Source: Treponema sp.
Lineage (GTDB): Bacteria; Spirochaetota; Spirochaetia; Treponematales; Breznakiellaceae
Length of the DNA stretch: 64,000 bases
NCBI GenBank assembly: GCA_009782955.1
Contig: WRIB01000001.1
Location: forward strand, 62,001 to 126,000
Direction: 5' to 3'
Under the pieces are notes generated by a model. It saw only the letters and a list, made by a program, of their open reading frames with translations, was not told the origin of the DNA and did not search any database. Made by a program: the position numbers and the translations under genes. Position 1 is the first letter of the stretch. Each line of letters starts with the position of its first letter. Positions 6,860-15,905 of the stretch are shown here, one piece after another.

Positions 6860-8383
6860 TTGGAACAGCAGGCAAAATCAACCCTTAGCATGAGGGATAT
6901 CTCAATAACATTTCCTGGTGTGTATGCTCTTTCCCACGTTGATTTCAATATAGAAAGCGGCAGAATTTATGCCCTGATAGGGGCCAATGGCGCCGGTAAA
7001 TCAACCCTGATGAAGGTTCTTTCCGGAGTCAACAGCCACTATACAGGTCAAGTTTTTATTAATGGAAAAGAAGTTGAAATTCGTTCTCCCAAAGCCGCCA
7101 AGGAACTGGGCATAGAAATTGTCTATCAGGAAGTAGACGTGGCCCTTACCCCATCCCTTTCGGTGGCGGAAAATATAATGACCAATGTACTGGTCAACAA
7201 GATGGGGAAAAAGCAATTTGTTAACTGGAATAATATTCGCAGCGCCGCCAATGAAGCTCTCCGGCGGCTTGGCGTTGATATAGATGTACGTAAACCAATT
7301 TCCGATTTAAGTCTGGCAGAAAAGCAAATGGTTCTATTGGCCAGCGCTGCCAGGGAACGGTGTAAATTTCTGATACTCGATGAACCTACAGCCCCTCTTT
7401 CCAACACGGAAACAGAAAACCTTTTTAAGGTAGTGCGGTATCTGGCCAAGGAAGAAAATGTAGGAATAGTTTTTATTTCTCACCGGTTGGCCGAGCTCTT
7501 TGAAATCTGCGAACATATTACGATAATGCGGGATGCCCAGGTGGTTAAGGATATGGAAATTACTCCCGATCTGACCATTAATCAGATTGTGGAATATATG
7601 CTGGGCCGAAAGTTTGATGAAGTATACGAGAAAACAACTGTTCCCATTGGTGATGTAGTGCTGGAACTGAACAACCTTACAGAAGAAAAAGAACGGATTC
7701 GGAACATAAACCTTAGCGTAAGAAGCGGAGAAATTGTGGGAATTGCCGGTCTTGTAGGGGCGGGAAAAACAGAGCTTTGCAAGACAATTTTCGGCGCTTA
7801 CCGCAGTTCTTCCGGAACGGTAAAACTAAAAGGCAAAGATATTACTTCCCGTTCTCCTTCCCAGGCGGTAAAACGCGGTCTTGCCCTGGTACCGGAGGAA
7901 CGGCGCAAGGAAGGGGTTATTGTTATTGATCCGGTGTATGCCAATATTACTATTTCGGCGCTGCATAAATTTCTTAATAAAATTCAATTTGTGGTAAAGC
8001 GCCGCCAGCTTGAAGCTACCGGTAAAATAATACATGAACTGGGAATTAAAACTCCTTCAAAATTTCAGATATTGGCCAACCTTTCCGGCGGAAATCAGCA
8101 AAAAGTGGTAGTAGGCAAATGGCTGGTGTCCGATGCGGATATTTATATTTTTGATGAACCTACCAAAGGGGTTGATGTAAGATCCAAACATGATATTTTT
8201 AAGTTAATTGAAGACCTTGCAGCCCAGGGCAAGGGTATTATTTATGCTTCCTGTGAATTTTCCGAAATAACAACCATCGCCGACAGGGCTTATGTTATGT
8301 ACGATGGCGGTATTGTAAAAGAAGTAAAAGTATCGGAATCCAGCGAAAAAGAACTGCTCTACTATTCAACCGGAGGTAATTAA
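6860..8383 (+). CDS. sugar-type ABC transporter ATPase (two nucleotide-binding domains)
   Basis: 507 residues from a TTG at 6860. I chose it because GAGG (6847-6850) stands nine bases before it and the family starts near this point; an ATG at 6788 in the same frame has no ribosome site and would add 24 unlikely residues. Two ATPase domains lie in tandem, as in RbsA/MglA/LsrA. The first has Walker A GANGAGKS, a degenerate signature LSLAEKQMV and Walker B LILDEPTA. The second has a Walker A variant GLVGAGKT, signature LSGGNQQKV and Walker B IFDEPTKGVDV. It powers import of the sugar bound by the upstream lipoprotein. The permease starts three bases after its stop. Confidence 0.9.
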   Translation: MEQQAKSTLSMRDISITFPGVYALSHVDFNIESGRIYALIGANGAGKSTLMKVLSGVNSHYTGQVFINGKEVEIRSPKAAKELGIEIVYQEVDVALTPSLSVAENIMTNVLVNKMGKKQFVNWNNIRSAANEALRRLGVDIDVRKPISDLSLAEKQMVLLASAARERCKFLILDEPTAPLSNTETENLFKVVRYLAKEENVGIVFISHRLAELFEICEHITIMRDAQVVKDMEITPDLTINQIVEYMLGRKFDEVYEKTTVPIGDVVLELNNLTEEKERIRNINLSVRSGEIVGIAGLVGAGKTELCKTIFGAYRSSSGTVKLKGKDITSRSPSQAVKRGLALVPEERRKEGVIVIDPVYANITISALHKFLNKIQFVVKRRQLEATGKIIHELGIKTPSKFQILANLSGGNQQKVVVGKWLVSDADIYIFDEPTKGVDVRSKHDIFKLIEDLAAQGKGIIYASCEFSEITTIADRAYVMYDGGIVKEVKVSESSEKELLYYSTGGN

Positions 8384-8385
8384 AG

Positions 8386-9387
8386 ATGAGCGCAAAAGCC
8401 GCGGGACGGGATCAAAAGGCAGTAATTGTCGATTTTATTGCCAAGTGGGGGGTACTGCTTACCATTGCTGCCCTGCTTATTGTTTTTTCAGTGTCCATGC
8501 CTTTTTTCAGAACTATCTCCAATATGATTACCATTATCCGGGCAGTATGTATTGTTACCATTGTTGCAATAGGAATGACTTTTGCACTGACAGTTAATGG
8601 TATTGATCTTTCGGTCGGTTCTGCGGCAACCATGTCCAATACCGTATGTATGACATTTTTTATATGGTTTTCCATGGGAACCACAGTATCTGGAACCCTT
8701 TTGGCAATTTTATTAACGCTGTTTATTTCTTTGTTTATTGCGGCTATTAATGGTTTCTTGATAGTTAAACTTAAAATATTTGATATGCTGGCTACCCTGG
8801 CAACAATGTTTATGTTTGAAGGGGTGGCCATGACCTATGCCGGCGGCGGGGCCATTAATGAACGCATGGTACGGCCCGACGGCACGACAGCCACGGGAAC
8901 AGTGCCGGCGCTTCTGCGTGTCTTTGGACGGGAACCGTGGATTATCATTATAATGCTGTTATTGGTTTTTATGGCCTTTCTTTTCCTTACGTTTACCAAG
9001 CATGGCCGTTATATGTATGCCGTAGGTTCCAACATCGAAGCTGCACGGCTTTCAGGCATTAATGTTCAGAAATACCGGGTAATGGCTTATGTATTCAGCG
9101 CCTTGCTTGCCTCCATTGGAGGAATTCTGGTAGGCGCCCGTGTTGGCAATGCACAGATTAACTCCGGCGCTCCGTATCTTATGGGAGCCGTGGCGGCAGC
9201 ACATATAGGGATCTCGGTGGCCGGTATAGGACGGCCCAATGCCTTTGGAACCCTGGCAGGCGCTTTTCTTATCGGTGTATTGGAAAACGGTCTTATTATG
9301 GCTTCGGTTCCCTACTACACGGTAAACATTTTTAAGGGTCTTATCCTGGCGGTTGCCCTGGCCCTTAATTCAATACGTAAAAAATAA
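8386..9387 (+). CDS. sugar-type ABC transporter permease
   Basis: 333 residues, strongly hydrophobic, about eight to ten membrane segments. It belongs to the RbsC/AraH/YjfF type (BPD_transp_2): the conserved loop GMTFALTVNGIDLSVGSAA near residue 62 and the late motif VGSNIEAARLSGINVQKYR are present. It forms the membrane channel, probably as a homodimer, with the adjacent double ATPase. GGAGGT sits just upstream, inside the end of the ATPase gene. No second permease gene is present, which fits a homodimeric importer. A small inverted repeat (ATCCCCTGCAGGGAT) lies just after its stop at about 9390-9404. Confidence 0.9.
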   Translation: MSAKAAGRDQKAVIVDFIAKWGVLLTIAALLIVFSVSMPFFRTISNMITIIRAVCIVTIVAIGMTFALTVNGIDLSVGSAATMSNTVCMTFFIWFSMGTTVSGTLLAILLTLFISLFIAAINGFLIVKLKIFDMLATLATMFMFEGVAMTYAGGGAINERMVRPDGTTATGTVPALLRVFGREPWIIIIMLLLVFMAFLFLTFTKHGRYMYAVGSNIEAARLSGINVQKYRVMAYVFSALLASIGGILVGARVGNAQINSGAPYLMGAVAAAHIGISVAGIGRPNAFGTLAGAFLIGVLENGLIMASVPYYTVNIFKGLILAVALALNSIRKK

Positions 9388-9446
9388 ATCCCCTGCAGGG
9401 ATTAAATTTCCGGCAGAGGGTGATTGGTTTTTACAAGGAGGAAGTC

Positions 9447-10670
9447 ATGTCTCGTTTTTCCAAATACTTTTTGATGAAAGAAGGGGATATCTGTGAGTAT
9501 GTCCGTGATCAGTTGCCTGATTACTTTGCCGTCAATTCAAATATTACCGTTAAGGAAATAGGCGACGGCAACCTGAACTATGTATTCAGGGCAGTGGAAG
9601 AAGGGACGGACAAATCTATTATCGTCAAGCAGGCAGGAGAACAGCTTCGCATTTCCGCCGAGATGAGGATTACCACCGATCGAAACCGTATTGAATCGGA
9701 AATTCTTATTATTCAGGACAAATTTGCCCCCGGCCTGGTTCCCAAAATTTTTAAGTACGATACGGTAATGTGCGCCTGCCTTATGGAAGACCTTTCAGAC
9801 CACCGGCTTATGCGCTATGCCCTGATGGAACATCAGACATTCCCAAAATTTGCCGAAGACGTTACCACCTATATGGTAAATACCCTGCTTAATACCACTG
9901 ACGTTGTTATGGAACACAAGGAAAAAAAGGAACTGGTTAAAAGCTTTATTAACCCCGAACTCTGCGAAATTACCGAAGACCTTATCTATACCGAACCCTA
10001 TAACGATGCCAAAGGACGGAATATTGTAACGCCGGAAAATCTTGAATTTGTAAAAAAAGAACTGTACGGAGATAAAGCCCTGCACCTGGAAATTGCCAAA
10101 CTTAAGTTTGACTTTATGAACAATGCCCAGGCGCTGCTTCATGGGGATCTTCATACAGGTTCAATCTTTGTTAAGCCGGATTCGACCATAATCTTTGATC
10201 CCGAATTTGCCTTTTACGGTCCCATGGGTTACGACATAGGCAATATTATTGCAAACCTTTTCTTTGCCTGGGACAACGGGGATGCTGCCGGGAACACTTC
10301 TTTTTGTGAATGGACTCTCCGTACCGCAGAAGAAGTGATCGATCTCTTTAAATCCAAATTTATTGCGGAGTACGGAAAAAAAGTTACCGATTTAATGGCA
10401 AAGACCGAAGGATTTGCCGAATATTATCTGGATACAATTATTGCCGACACTGCCGCCGGAGCCGGTACAGAGCTTGTCCGCCGTACCGTGGGAATGGCCC
10501 AGGTAAAAGATGTTACAACCATTGCGGATAAAAACAAGCGGATCAGAGCGGAACGGATCAATATACTCTGTGCCAAAGACCTTGTTATGAACAGGGTAAA
10601 ATTCAAAACAGGCAAAGATTTTACCGCTTCTTTCAGCAAAGCTATTGCAGCGGCGGATAAAACCCTGTAA
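9447..10670 (+). CDS. mtnK: S-methyl-5-thioribose kinase (or 5-deoxyribose kinase)
   Basis: 407 residues from the ATG at 9447, preceded by AGGAGG; the frame extends nine codons up to 9420 without a better ribosome site. The protein has the aminoglycoside-phosphotransferase-like fold of MtnK: N-lobe VKEIGDGNLNYVFRA with IIVKQAG, catalytic loop LLHGDLHTGSIF and the metal-binding IFDPEFAFYGPMGYDIGN. MtnK phosphorylates 5-methylthioribose at C1; homologues in DHAP-shunt and drd clusters also use 5-deoxyribose. The length is typical. It follows the ABC importer genes directly and precedes mtnA by 36 bases, so it probably traps the imported sugar. Confidence 0.9.
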   Translation: MSRFSKYFLMKEGDICEYVRDQLPDYFAVNSNITVKEIGDGNLNYVFRAVEEGTDKSIIVKQAGEQLRISAEMRITTDRNRIESEILIIQDKFAPGLVPKIFKYDTVMCACLMEDLSDHRLMRYALMEHQTFPKFAEDVTTYMVNTLLNTTDVVMEHKEKKELVKSFINPELCEITEDLIYTEPYNDAKGRNIVTPENLEFVKKELYGDKALHLEIAKLKFDFMNNAQALLHGDLHTGSIFVKPDSTIIFDPEFAFYGPMGYDIGNIIANLFFAWDNGDAAGNTSFCEWTLRTAEEVIDLFKSKFIAEYGKKVTDLMAKTEGFAEYYLDTIIADTAAGAGTELVRRTVGMAQVKDVTTIADKNKRIRAERINILCAKDLVMNRVKFKTGKDFTASFSKAIAAADKTL

Positions 10671-10706
10671 ATACCATTGGTTTGAATTTTTAACAAAGGA
10701 AAAAGT

Positions 10707-11783
10707 ATGGCAGAAAACATTTTATCCATAGACACCGTTGCACTGGACGAAGAAAAACAGGCACTTAAAATTATTGACCAAACCAAACTTCCCGGAACTG
10801 TGGAAATTCTTTATCTGACAAAACAGGAAGATATTTTCCAGGCAATATACCTGTTAAAAGTAAGGGGAGCGCCGGCTATAGGCGTGGCTGCCGCCATTGG
10901 GGTGTACCTAGCAGCGCTGGAAATAGACGAAAGCTCTTACGATGGTTTTTACGGCAGGTTTAAAAAAGCCAAAGATTACCTTGCAAGTTCCAGACCCACG
11001 GCGGTAAACCTTTTTTGGGCTCTCGACCGGATGGAAAAGGTGGTGCTGGATCACAAAGAAGAAAGCCCGGCCAAACTTAAAAAATTTCTCCATGACGAAG
11101 CGGTAAAAATACGGGATGAAGATATACAGGTCTGTAAATCCATCGGTGAATACGGATTAGAACTTATAAAAGACGGCGACGGCATACTTACCCACTGCAA
11201 CGCCGGCCAGCTTGCCACAGTGCGTTACGGCACAGCTTTGGCGCCGGTTCATCTGGGCCGGGAACGGGGGATGAATTTTAAGGTTTTCTGTGATGAAACC
11301 CGGCCGCTTCTTCAGGGCGCAAGGCTTTCGGCTTTTGAAATGGTTTCCGCCGGAGTCGATACTACGATTATCTGTGACAATATGGCAAGCATGGTAATGA
11401 AAAACGGCTGGGTAAAAGCTTGTTTTGTGGGCTGCGACCGGGTAGCCGCCAACGGGGATGCGGCCAACAAAATCGGCACTTCCGGTGTGGCGATCCTTGC
11501 AAAGCATTACGGAATTCCCTTTTATGTATGCGCACCAACATCAACCATCGATATGTCGATCAAAGAAGGTAAAGATATTGTGATTGAGGAACGGAAAGCG
11601 GAAGAAGTTACGGAGATGTGGTACAGTGAACGTATGGCCCCAATGGGGGTAAAGGTCTTTAACCCTGCATTTGATGTTACCGATCATGGCCTGATTACCG
11701 CAATTGTTACAGAATTCGGTATTGCAAAACCTTCTTATTCGGAGAGCTTAAAAGCCATTTTTGAAAAGAAAAAAACTATCTGA
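10707..11783 (+). CDS. mtnA: S-methyl-5-thioribose-1-phosphate isomerase
   Basis: 358 residues, typical for MtnA of the eIF2B-related isomerases. Recognisable sites are [29 protein letters not shown], the catalytic cysteine in [14 protein letters not shown], and the catalytic aspartate in [17 protein letters not shown]. It converts an aldose-1-phosphate (methylthioribose-1-phosphate or 5-deoxyribose-1-phosphate) to the ketose, the substrate of the class II aldolase at 3779-4570. AAAGGA stands upstream of the ATG. It is the last gene of the operon; a hairpin with GAGCTTT/AAAGCTC arms (about 11781-11823) follows. No MtnB, MtnW/MtnC or MtnD homologue is in the window, which favours the aldolase route over the universal methionine salvage pathway. 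Confidence 0.93.
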   Translation: MAENILSIDTVALDEEKQALKIIDQTKLPGTVEILYLTKQEDIFQAIYLLKVRGAPAIGVAAAIGVYLAALEIDESSYDGFYGRFKKAKDYLASSRPTAVNLFWALDRMEKVVLDHKEESPAKLKKFLHDEAVKIRDEDIQVCKSIGEYGLELIKDGDGILTHCNAGQLATVRYGTALAPVHLGRERGMNFKVFCDETRPLLQGARLSAFEMVSAGVDTTIICDNMASMVMKNGWVKACFVGCDRVAANGDAANKIGTSGVAILAKHYGIPFYVCAPTSTIDMSIKEGKDIVIEERKAEEVTEMWYSERMAPMGVKVFNPAFDVTDHGLITAIVTEFGIAKPSYSESLKAIFEKKKTI

Positions 11784-11849
11784 GCTTTTCCAAAACGCTG
11801 TTAATTGAGTTGGTTTCAAAGCTCTGTTAGTTTCGGCACAAGAACAAAT

Positions 11850-12521
11850 TTAATTTTCCAGCAGCTTCCGTACTTGTTCTGCCATGGCTTTGGCAAAGTT
11901 ACGGTGATCGTCAGCTTCCCAGTGGATTCCGTCGACAGGACTGGAAGCGCCGATCACTTCTCCGGCATCAAAAAAAGCAGCACCGCATTCTTTGGCGCAT
12001 GCCCTGTAGTGGGCGGCCATTTTCCGGGATATTTCAAACGCATCGGGAGAAATTATTTGCGCAAAGGCTTCTGCTTCGGTAATTGGCACCGGACATACCA
12101 TCAGCACTTTCGGCTGCCCGTCAGCAGGTCCGCATTCCGAAGAAAGAGCAGCCTTTGCTACAAGCTGTGCGCCGTGGGATATTTCGTACGGGCTTGGGTT
12201 AAAACGGCGTTTTAAATCGTTGGTTCCCAGCATAACAATTACCAGATCGAGCGGGCGATGACTCCGTAATATGGGAATAAGCTGACGCAAACCGTTGCGA
12301 TCGCCTTCTACCGGGTCTTCCAGACAGGTGGTTCTTCCGTTTAAGCCTTCTTCCACAACCCAGAATGCAGGATCGGCGCTGCCCGGCATGCCGGGATTTA
12401 TACCGGGCGGGTTAAGCAGGGATGCCATAACCGCCGGCCAGCGTATTGAATAATCAAAACGGCCGCCTTTGGGATTATAGCCCCAGGTATTGCTGTCTCC
12501 ATAACAAAGTACGGTTTTCAT
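11850..12521 (-). CDS. SGNH/GDSL-family hydrolase
   Basis: 223 residues, no signal peptide. The SGNH blocks are all visible: nucleophile block CYGDSNTWGYNP near residue 10, the glycine and arginine region around SADPAFWVVEEGLNGRTT, block III VMLGTNDLKRRF, and the late Asp-His block DGIHWEADDHRNFA. These enzymes are esterases, lipases or acyltransferases; the WGYNP form resembles arylesterase and acyl-hydrolase members. The substrate is unknown. The gene is convergent with mtnA and follows the signalling genes on the minus strand, 17 bases after the cache protein's stop, so it may be co-transcribed with them. Confidence 0.85.
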   Translation of the reverse strand: MKTVLCYGDSNTWGYNPKGGRFDYSIRWPAVMASLLNPPGINPGMPGSADPAFWVVEEGLNGRTTCLEDPVEGDRNGLRQLIPILRSHRPLDLVIVMLGTNDLKRRFNPSPYEISHGAQLVAKAALSSECGPADGQPKVLMVCPVPITEAEAFAQIISPDAFEISRKMAAHYRACAKECGAAFFDAGEVIGASSPVDGIHWEADDHRNFAKAMAEQVRKLLEN

Positions 12522-12538
12522 CCTGAATTTCCTTATTG

Positions 12539-13252
12539 TTAAAATTCCAGGGCAAAACTTTTATTAACTTTATCGATCAAGGTAACATAAACTATTAACC
12601 CTACCGAAAACAATACAAATACAATAATTAACTGCCATAAGACCTGGGTGTGTATCCATTCAACAATTTCTTCGGCGGCAATATCGCAGGCAATCAGTCC
12701 AACCACTTCGCCGTCTTTATTTATAATAGGTTCATAGACGGAAATGGTGGAACCGTATTCTTCGGTCTTGTCTATGGTTCCGTACTGAACTGTTCCGGTG
12801 TTAAATGCTTTCATTGCGGCGCCGTCCCATTCATCCAGGTCTTCCTGCATTCCTATCGGAGAAAAGCTTTCCCCGCCGACCCTGTCGCTGCCGTCTATAA
12901 TGTAATTAAAAATAGTTCCTTCATCCTGTGCCATGGTGTAGAGGTATAAACAGTCGGTGTCTTGTTTTATTCCGTAAAGCCTTTGCTGTGTTATTGAATA
13001 ATACGGATCGGAAGGATTAAGGCTTTTTGCAAGCTTTTCGAACGATTCGGCATTAATCAGATTTAAAGCCCGGTCTACCGGCGGACGGGCATAATGAGAG
13101 CCGACAAACTTAATTACAGTATTTACCTGCAATACCGAAGTAATCATAAATACTGCAAAAACCGCTGATAAAAAGAACACAAAGAAAAAGGTTATTCTGA
13201 ATTTAAGGGTGCTTTTATTTTTTTCCTGTGCTTCCAGGGCATTTAATTCCAT
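12539..13252 (-). CDS. membrane protein with an extracytoplasmic cache-like sensor domain
   Basis: 237 residues. One membrane segment lies near the N-terminus (FFFVFFLSAVFAVFMITSVLQ) and one near the C-terminus (LIIVFVLFSVGLIVYVTLI). Between them are about 150 residues with a cache-like look (YTMAQDEGTIFNYIIDG, ISVYEPIINKDGEVVGLIACDI). Cache domains bind small molecules in the periplasm. Unusually, no kinase, HAMP or methyl-accepting domain follows; the protein ends 12 residues after the second membrane segment. It starts 24 bases from the end of the CheA-like kinase gene, so it may feed a signal to that kinase by direct contact. That role is inferred. Confidence 0.65.
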   Translation of the reverse strand: MELNALEAQEKNKSTLKFRITFFFVFFLSAVFAVFMITSVLQVNTVIKFVGSHYARPPVDRALNLINAESFEKLAKSLNPSDPYYSITQQRLYGIKQDTDCLYLYTMAQDEGTIFNYIIDGSDRVGGESFSPIGMQEDLDEWDGAAMKAFNTGTVQYGTIDKTEEYGSTISVYEPIINKDGEVVGLIACDIAAEEIVEWIHTQVLWQLIIVFVLFSVGLIVYVTLIDKVNKSFALEF

Positions 13253-13275
13253 GGTTTACCTCTTTAATTCCGCAA

Positions 13276-15270
13276 TTACGAATCCTTGCTTTCATCTGCA
13301 TTATCACCGGGGATAAACAGATCAAAGCAGGTGCCTTTTCCCGGTTCGCTGGATATCTTAATGGAACCGTGAAGTTCTTTTAGCCGTTCACGTACCAGGT
13401 TAAGTCCTATACCCCGTCCTGCGTTAAGATTGGTCGCATCGGCAGTACTGAAACCGGGAGAAAAGATAACCTGCAGCAGGTTTTTTTTCTCTTCCGCATC
13501 TTCTTTTGAAAGAAGTTTCAGTTCAAGGGCTTTTTCCTTAATTTTGTTCAGGTTTATCCCTTTGCCGTCGTCAGAAAGCTTTAAATGGATTTGATTGCTT
13601 TCCCGTACTATGGAAAGGCTGATCCTTCCCTGACTCTCTTTACCGCTTTCTTTGCGTTCCTCGGGCATTTCTATTCCGTGAGCAACCGAATTTCGCACCA
13701 GTTGAGTCAACACTTCCTTGATTACCCGTCGGGGCCCGTTTTCCAGAATTGTTTCGTCCAGTTGATCTACAAAAAAGCCTACTTCTTTTCCTTCGGTTCT
13801 TGCGGCATTTTCACAGGCTTTAAAAAGGGTCTCAACCAAAACATACTGATCCTGACGGCTTCTGCCCCCCGTAGCAGCACGGAACGATTCGATCTTGTCA
13901 ATGATAATCCGGAACTTGTCTTTTTCTTTCATTATCTTTTCAAGTTCAATCGTTATATGAAGTACGTTTTCGAAAGTAATATCATCGCCGTCGCGGTATT
14001 GTCTGATAACATCTTCCAGATTGTGAAGCTTGGTACTGAAATTATCCAACCCCAGAATTAATGCATTGGATTTAATGGCATGAACTGACTGATAAATATT
14101 GACCATGGCATCTTTTGCCGAAAGACTTTTGTTTTTCAGGATTTCGTTGATGTGATCAAATTCGTATTCCGTGTCTTCGATAAAATCGCCGAACACTGCC
14201 GGATCAACCTGAATTACCTGGAACAGATCCTTCATTTCTTCGTCGCGTTTGGTCGCTTCTTCCGCCAGTTTCCGTTCCAGTTCTCTGGTTTCCGAAATAT
14301 CTTCCATGGTTCCTAGGACATAAAAGTCATTCAGCCCCTGATCTACAGTGGAAAAAACCGTCCTGATTATTTTTGATCTGTTGTTATAGTTGTTTGTGTA
14401 GGTAAATTCCTTGATGGGATTAATATCTTCCAGCATTTTGGCATCGAATTGCCTTTCCAGGACCATTTTTAAATAATCAACAAAAATATCCCGTTCTTTG
14501 GCTTTAAGAGAAGCCGTAAGGAAGTCGGTAATTTTTTCTCCTTCGATTTTATCGGTGCCAAGAATGTCCTCCAGGGGTTTTGAGTAGGCGCCCTGAATTA
14601 TATATTCCCGGTTCATCAGGAACATTCCGATGGGAAGGTTATCCTTCATGGCAGTAATAACATCCCGTTCCACCCGGAGTTCATGATTCAGGCGGCTGAC
14701 CCGGCTGTCCTTTATCAGCCTGCTTTGTTCATAGATAACCGTAAGAAGGGTAACCAGAAAATATACGCCGATTAGTCTGGTTGCCGAGTCGATATGGTAA
14801 CTTATTCCGGCAAGTCCCGGAATTATGGTAAAAGTTACCACGGCACAGAGCAGCAATACAGAAAAGATCAGCCCTATTGTCATGCCCAATACAAAGATTG
14901 CCAAAAGAGGGAATGAAAAAATCCACAAAGATGCAAATCCGTGGAGTTCCCCGGTGGATACAAACATGGTACACATTATGCCAAAAGCGCCTACGACAAT
15001 TCCTCCGGGAATCTGAAGGGGCAATTTGGTTCTTAACAGGAAGAGGATAATAAAACACAGGGCAGCCATTGCATAATCGGAAATCCCCCGTGGTATGTTT
15101 CCTTCCAGGGTAACGGAGGTTCCGAAAATTACCAGGAAGAGCCCTCCTGCCAGAATAGCTATGTTCAGAATGTTGTAACGAAGACTCTCGTCTGTACTTC
15201 TGATTTTCCCGCTATTAAGGAAGTTATTTAAGAAACTGGAAAAAAAGTTACCGGTTTTTTCTTCTGCCAT
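13276..15270 (-). CDS. membrane-anchored CheA-like histidine kinase with Hpt domain
   Basis: 664 residues. Residues about 32-185 hold six or so membrane segments. A PAS-like region follows (about 205-330, with FLMNREYIIQGA and VLGTMEDISETREL), then a short coiled coil. Next is an Hpt domain with His397 in VHAIKSNALILG, and a CheA-type HATPase domain with N box QLVRNSVAHGIE, G1 DDGKGI and G2 GRGIGL. There is no P2 domain, no CheW-like domain and no fused receiver. Hpt-type phosphorylation would pass phosphate to a separate receiver, and a CheY gene with a CheX gene lies directly upstream. The three genes form a compact relay outside the main chemotaxis operon. Confidence 0.85.
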   Translation of the reverse strand: MAEEKTGNFFSSFLNNFLNSGKIRSTDESLRYNILNIAILAGGLFLVIFGTSVTLEGNIPRGISDYAMAALCFIILFLLRTKLPLQIPGGIVVGAFGIMCTMFVSTGELHGFASLWIFSFPLLAIFVLGMTIGLIFSVLLLCAVVTFTIIPGLAGISYHIDSATRLIGVYFLVTLLTVIYEQSRLIKDSRVSRLNHELRVERDVITAMKDNLPIGMFLMNREYIIQGAYSKPLEDILGTDKIEGEKITDFLTASLKAKERDIFVDYLKMVLERQFDAKMLEDINPIKEFTYTNNYNNRSKIIRTVFSTVDQGLNDFYVLGTMEDISETRELERKLAEEATKRDEEMKDLFQVIQVDPAVFGDFIEDTEYEFDHINEILKNKSLSAKDAMVNIYQSVHAIKSNALILGLDNFSTKLHNLEDVIRQYRDGDDITFENVLHITIELEKIMKEKDKFRIIIDKIESFRAATGGRSRQDQYVLVETLFKACENAARTEGKEVGFFVDQLDETILENGPRRVIKEVLTQLVRNSVAHGIEMPEERKESGKESQGRISLSIVRESNQIHLKLSDDGKGINLNKIKEKALELKLLSKEDAEEKKNLLQVIFSPGFSTADATNLNAGRGIGLNLVRERLKELHGSIKISSEPGKGTCFDLFIPGDNADESKDS

Positions 15271-15271
15271 C

Positions 15272-15748
15272 CTAGTCCCCCTTGAGGGATTCTATAGCAA
15301 CCGAAAGGGAAAATGTTTCTGATTCAAAAGCTGTAAAAGGGATACTGATGATCCTGGCTTGTCCGTGGGGCCATTGAATTTGATGTCCGGTACCCTTGAC
15401 AATGGTCGGAAGGCTAATTACCAGACGGAAAGCTTCTTCCAGGCCTCTTTTTGCATTGCCTGCAATTATATTAACAATTTCTCCGATGGCATCCACCACT
15501 TCGTCATCTATAGAAGAATGTTTGGCATTGGTTAACATATCAGTCAACTTGATTGCCAGTGCGGACTTCATGCCAATTGCTACTGCTCCGCGGGCTTCGC
15601 CGCTAAGTCCGATAACTCCCGAAATGTCCCATTCGTTGGCGGCGTCTTTTTGCTGAATATAGGGCCGGTCGACAACCAATTCGGTACCGACAAAATCCTT
15701 AAAAGTACTCTTGGTTACTTCGATAAAAGGCTGGATATATTGTTCCAT
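15272..15748 (-). CDS. CheX-like phosphatase of the CheC/CheX family
   Basis: 158 residues from the ATG at 15748, with GGAAGGA just upstream; the open frame starts five codons earlier with a GTG inside that ribosome site. The sequence has the CheX pattern: an early MEQYIQPFIEVTKSTF, the core VIGLSGEARGAVAIGM, and the conserved ExxN helix DAIGEIVNIIAGNAKRGLE that inserts into the CheY active site. CheX dephosphorylates CheY-P, and spirochaetes use CheX in place of CheZ. It ends one base before the kinase gene starts, showing tight coupling with the CheA-like protein. It is a paralogue candidate separate from the main chemotaxis CheX. Confidence 0.85.
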   Translation of the reverse strand: MEQYIQPFIEVTKSTFKDFVGTELVVDRPYIQQKDAANEWDISGVIGLSGEARGAVAIGMKSALAIKLTDMLTNAKHSSIDDEVVDAIGEIVNIIAGNAKRGLEEAFRLVISLPTIVKGTGHQIQWPHGQARIISIPFTAFESETFSLSVAIESLKGD

Positions 15749-15790
15749 AAAAATTCCTTCCACCGGACGGATCCGGCGTTTGTTAGATGA

Positions 15791-15904
15791 GCCATTTTCA
15801 AAACTCTGTTAACTTCGAAAATGGCTTTGGAAAAACCTGTAAAAAGACCGGTTTTTCCTTTAAATATAAGGTTGCTTTTTCAAAAACTGAAGTTTTGAAA
15901 AAGC
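15791..15904. repeat. cluster of three hairpins between cheY- and cheX-type genes
   Basis: Three inverted repeats stand in a row: GCCATTTTC/GAAAATGGC (15791-15825), GGAAAAACC/GGTTTTTCC (15829-15858) and GCTTTTTCAAAAACT/AGTTTTGAAAAAGC (15874-15904). The last lies just after the CheY stop and could end its transcript. The loop core AAACTCTGTT of the first recurs in other intergenic hairpins of this window. Confidence 0.6.
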
Positions 15905-15905
15905 T

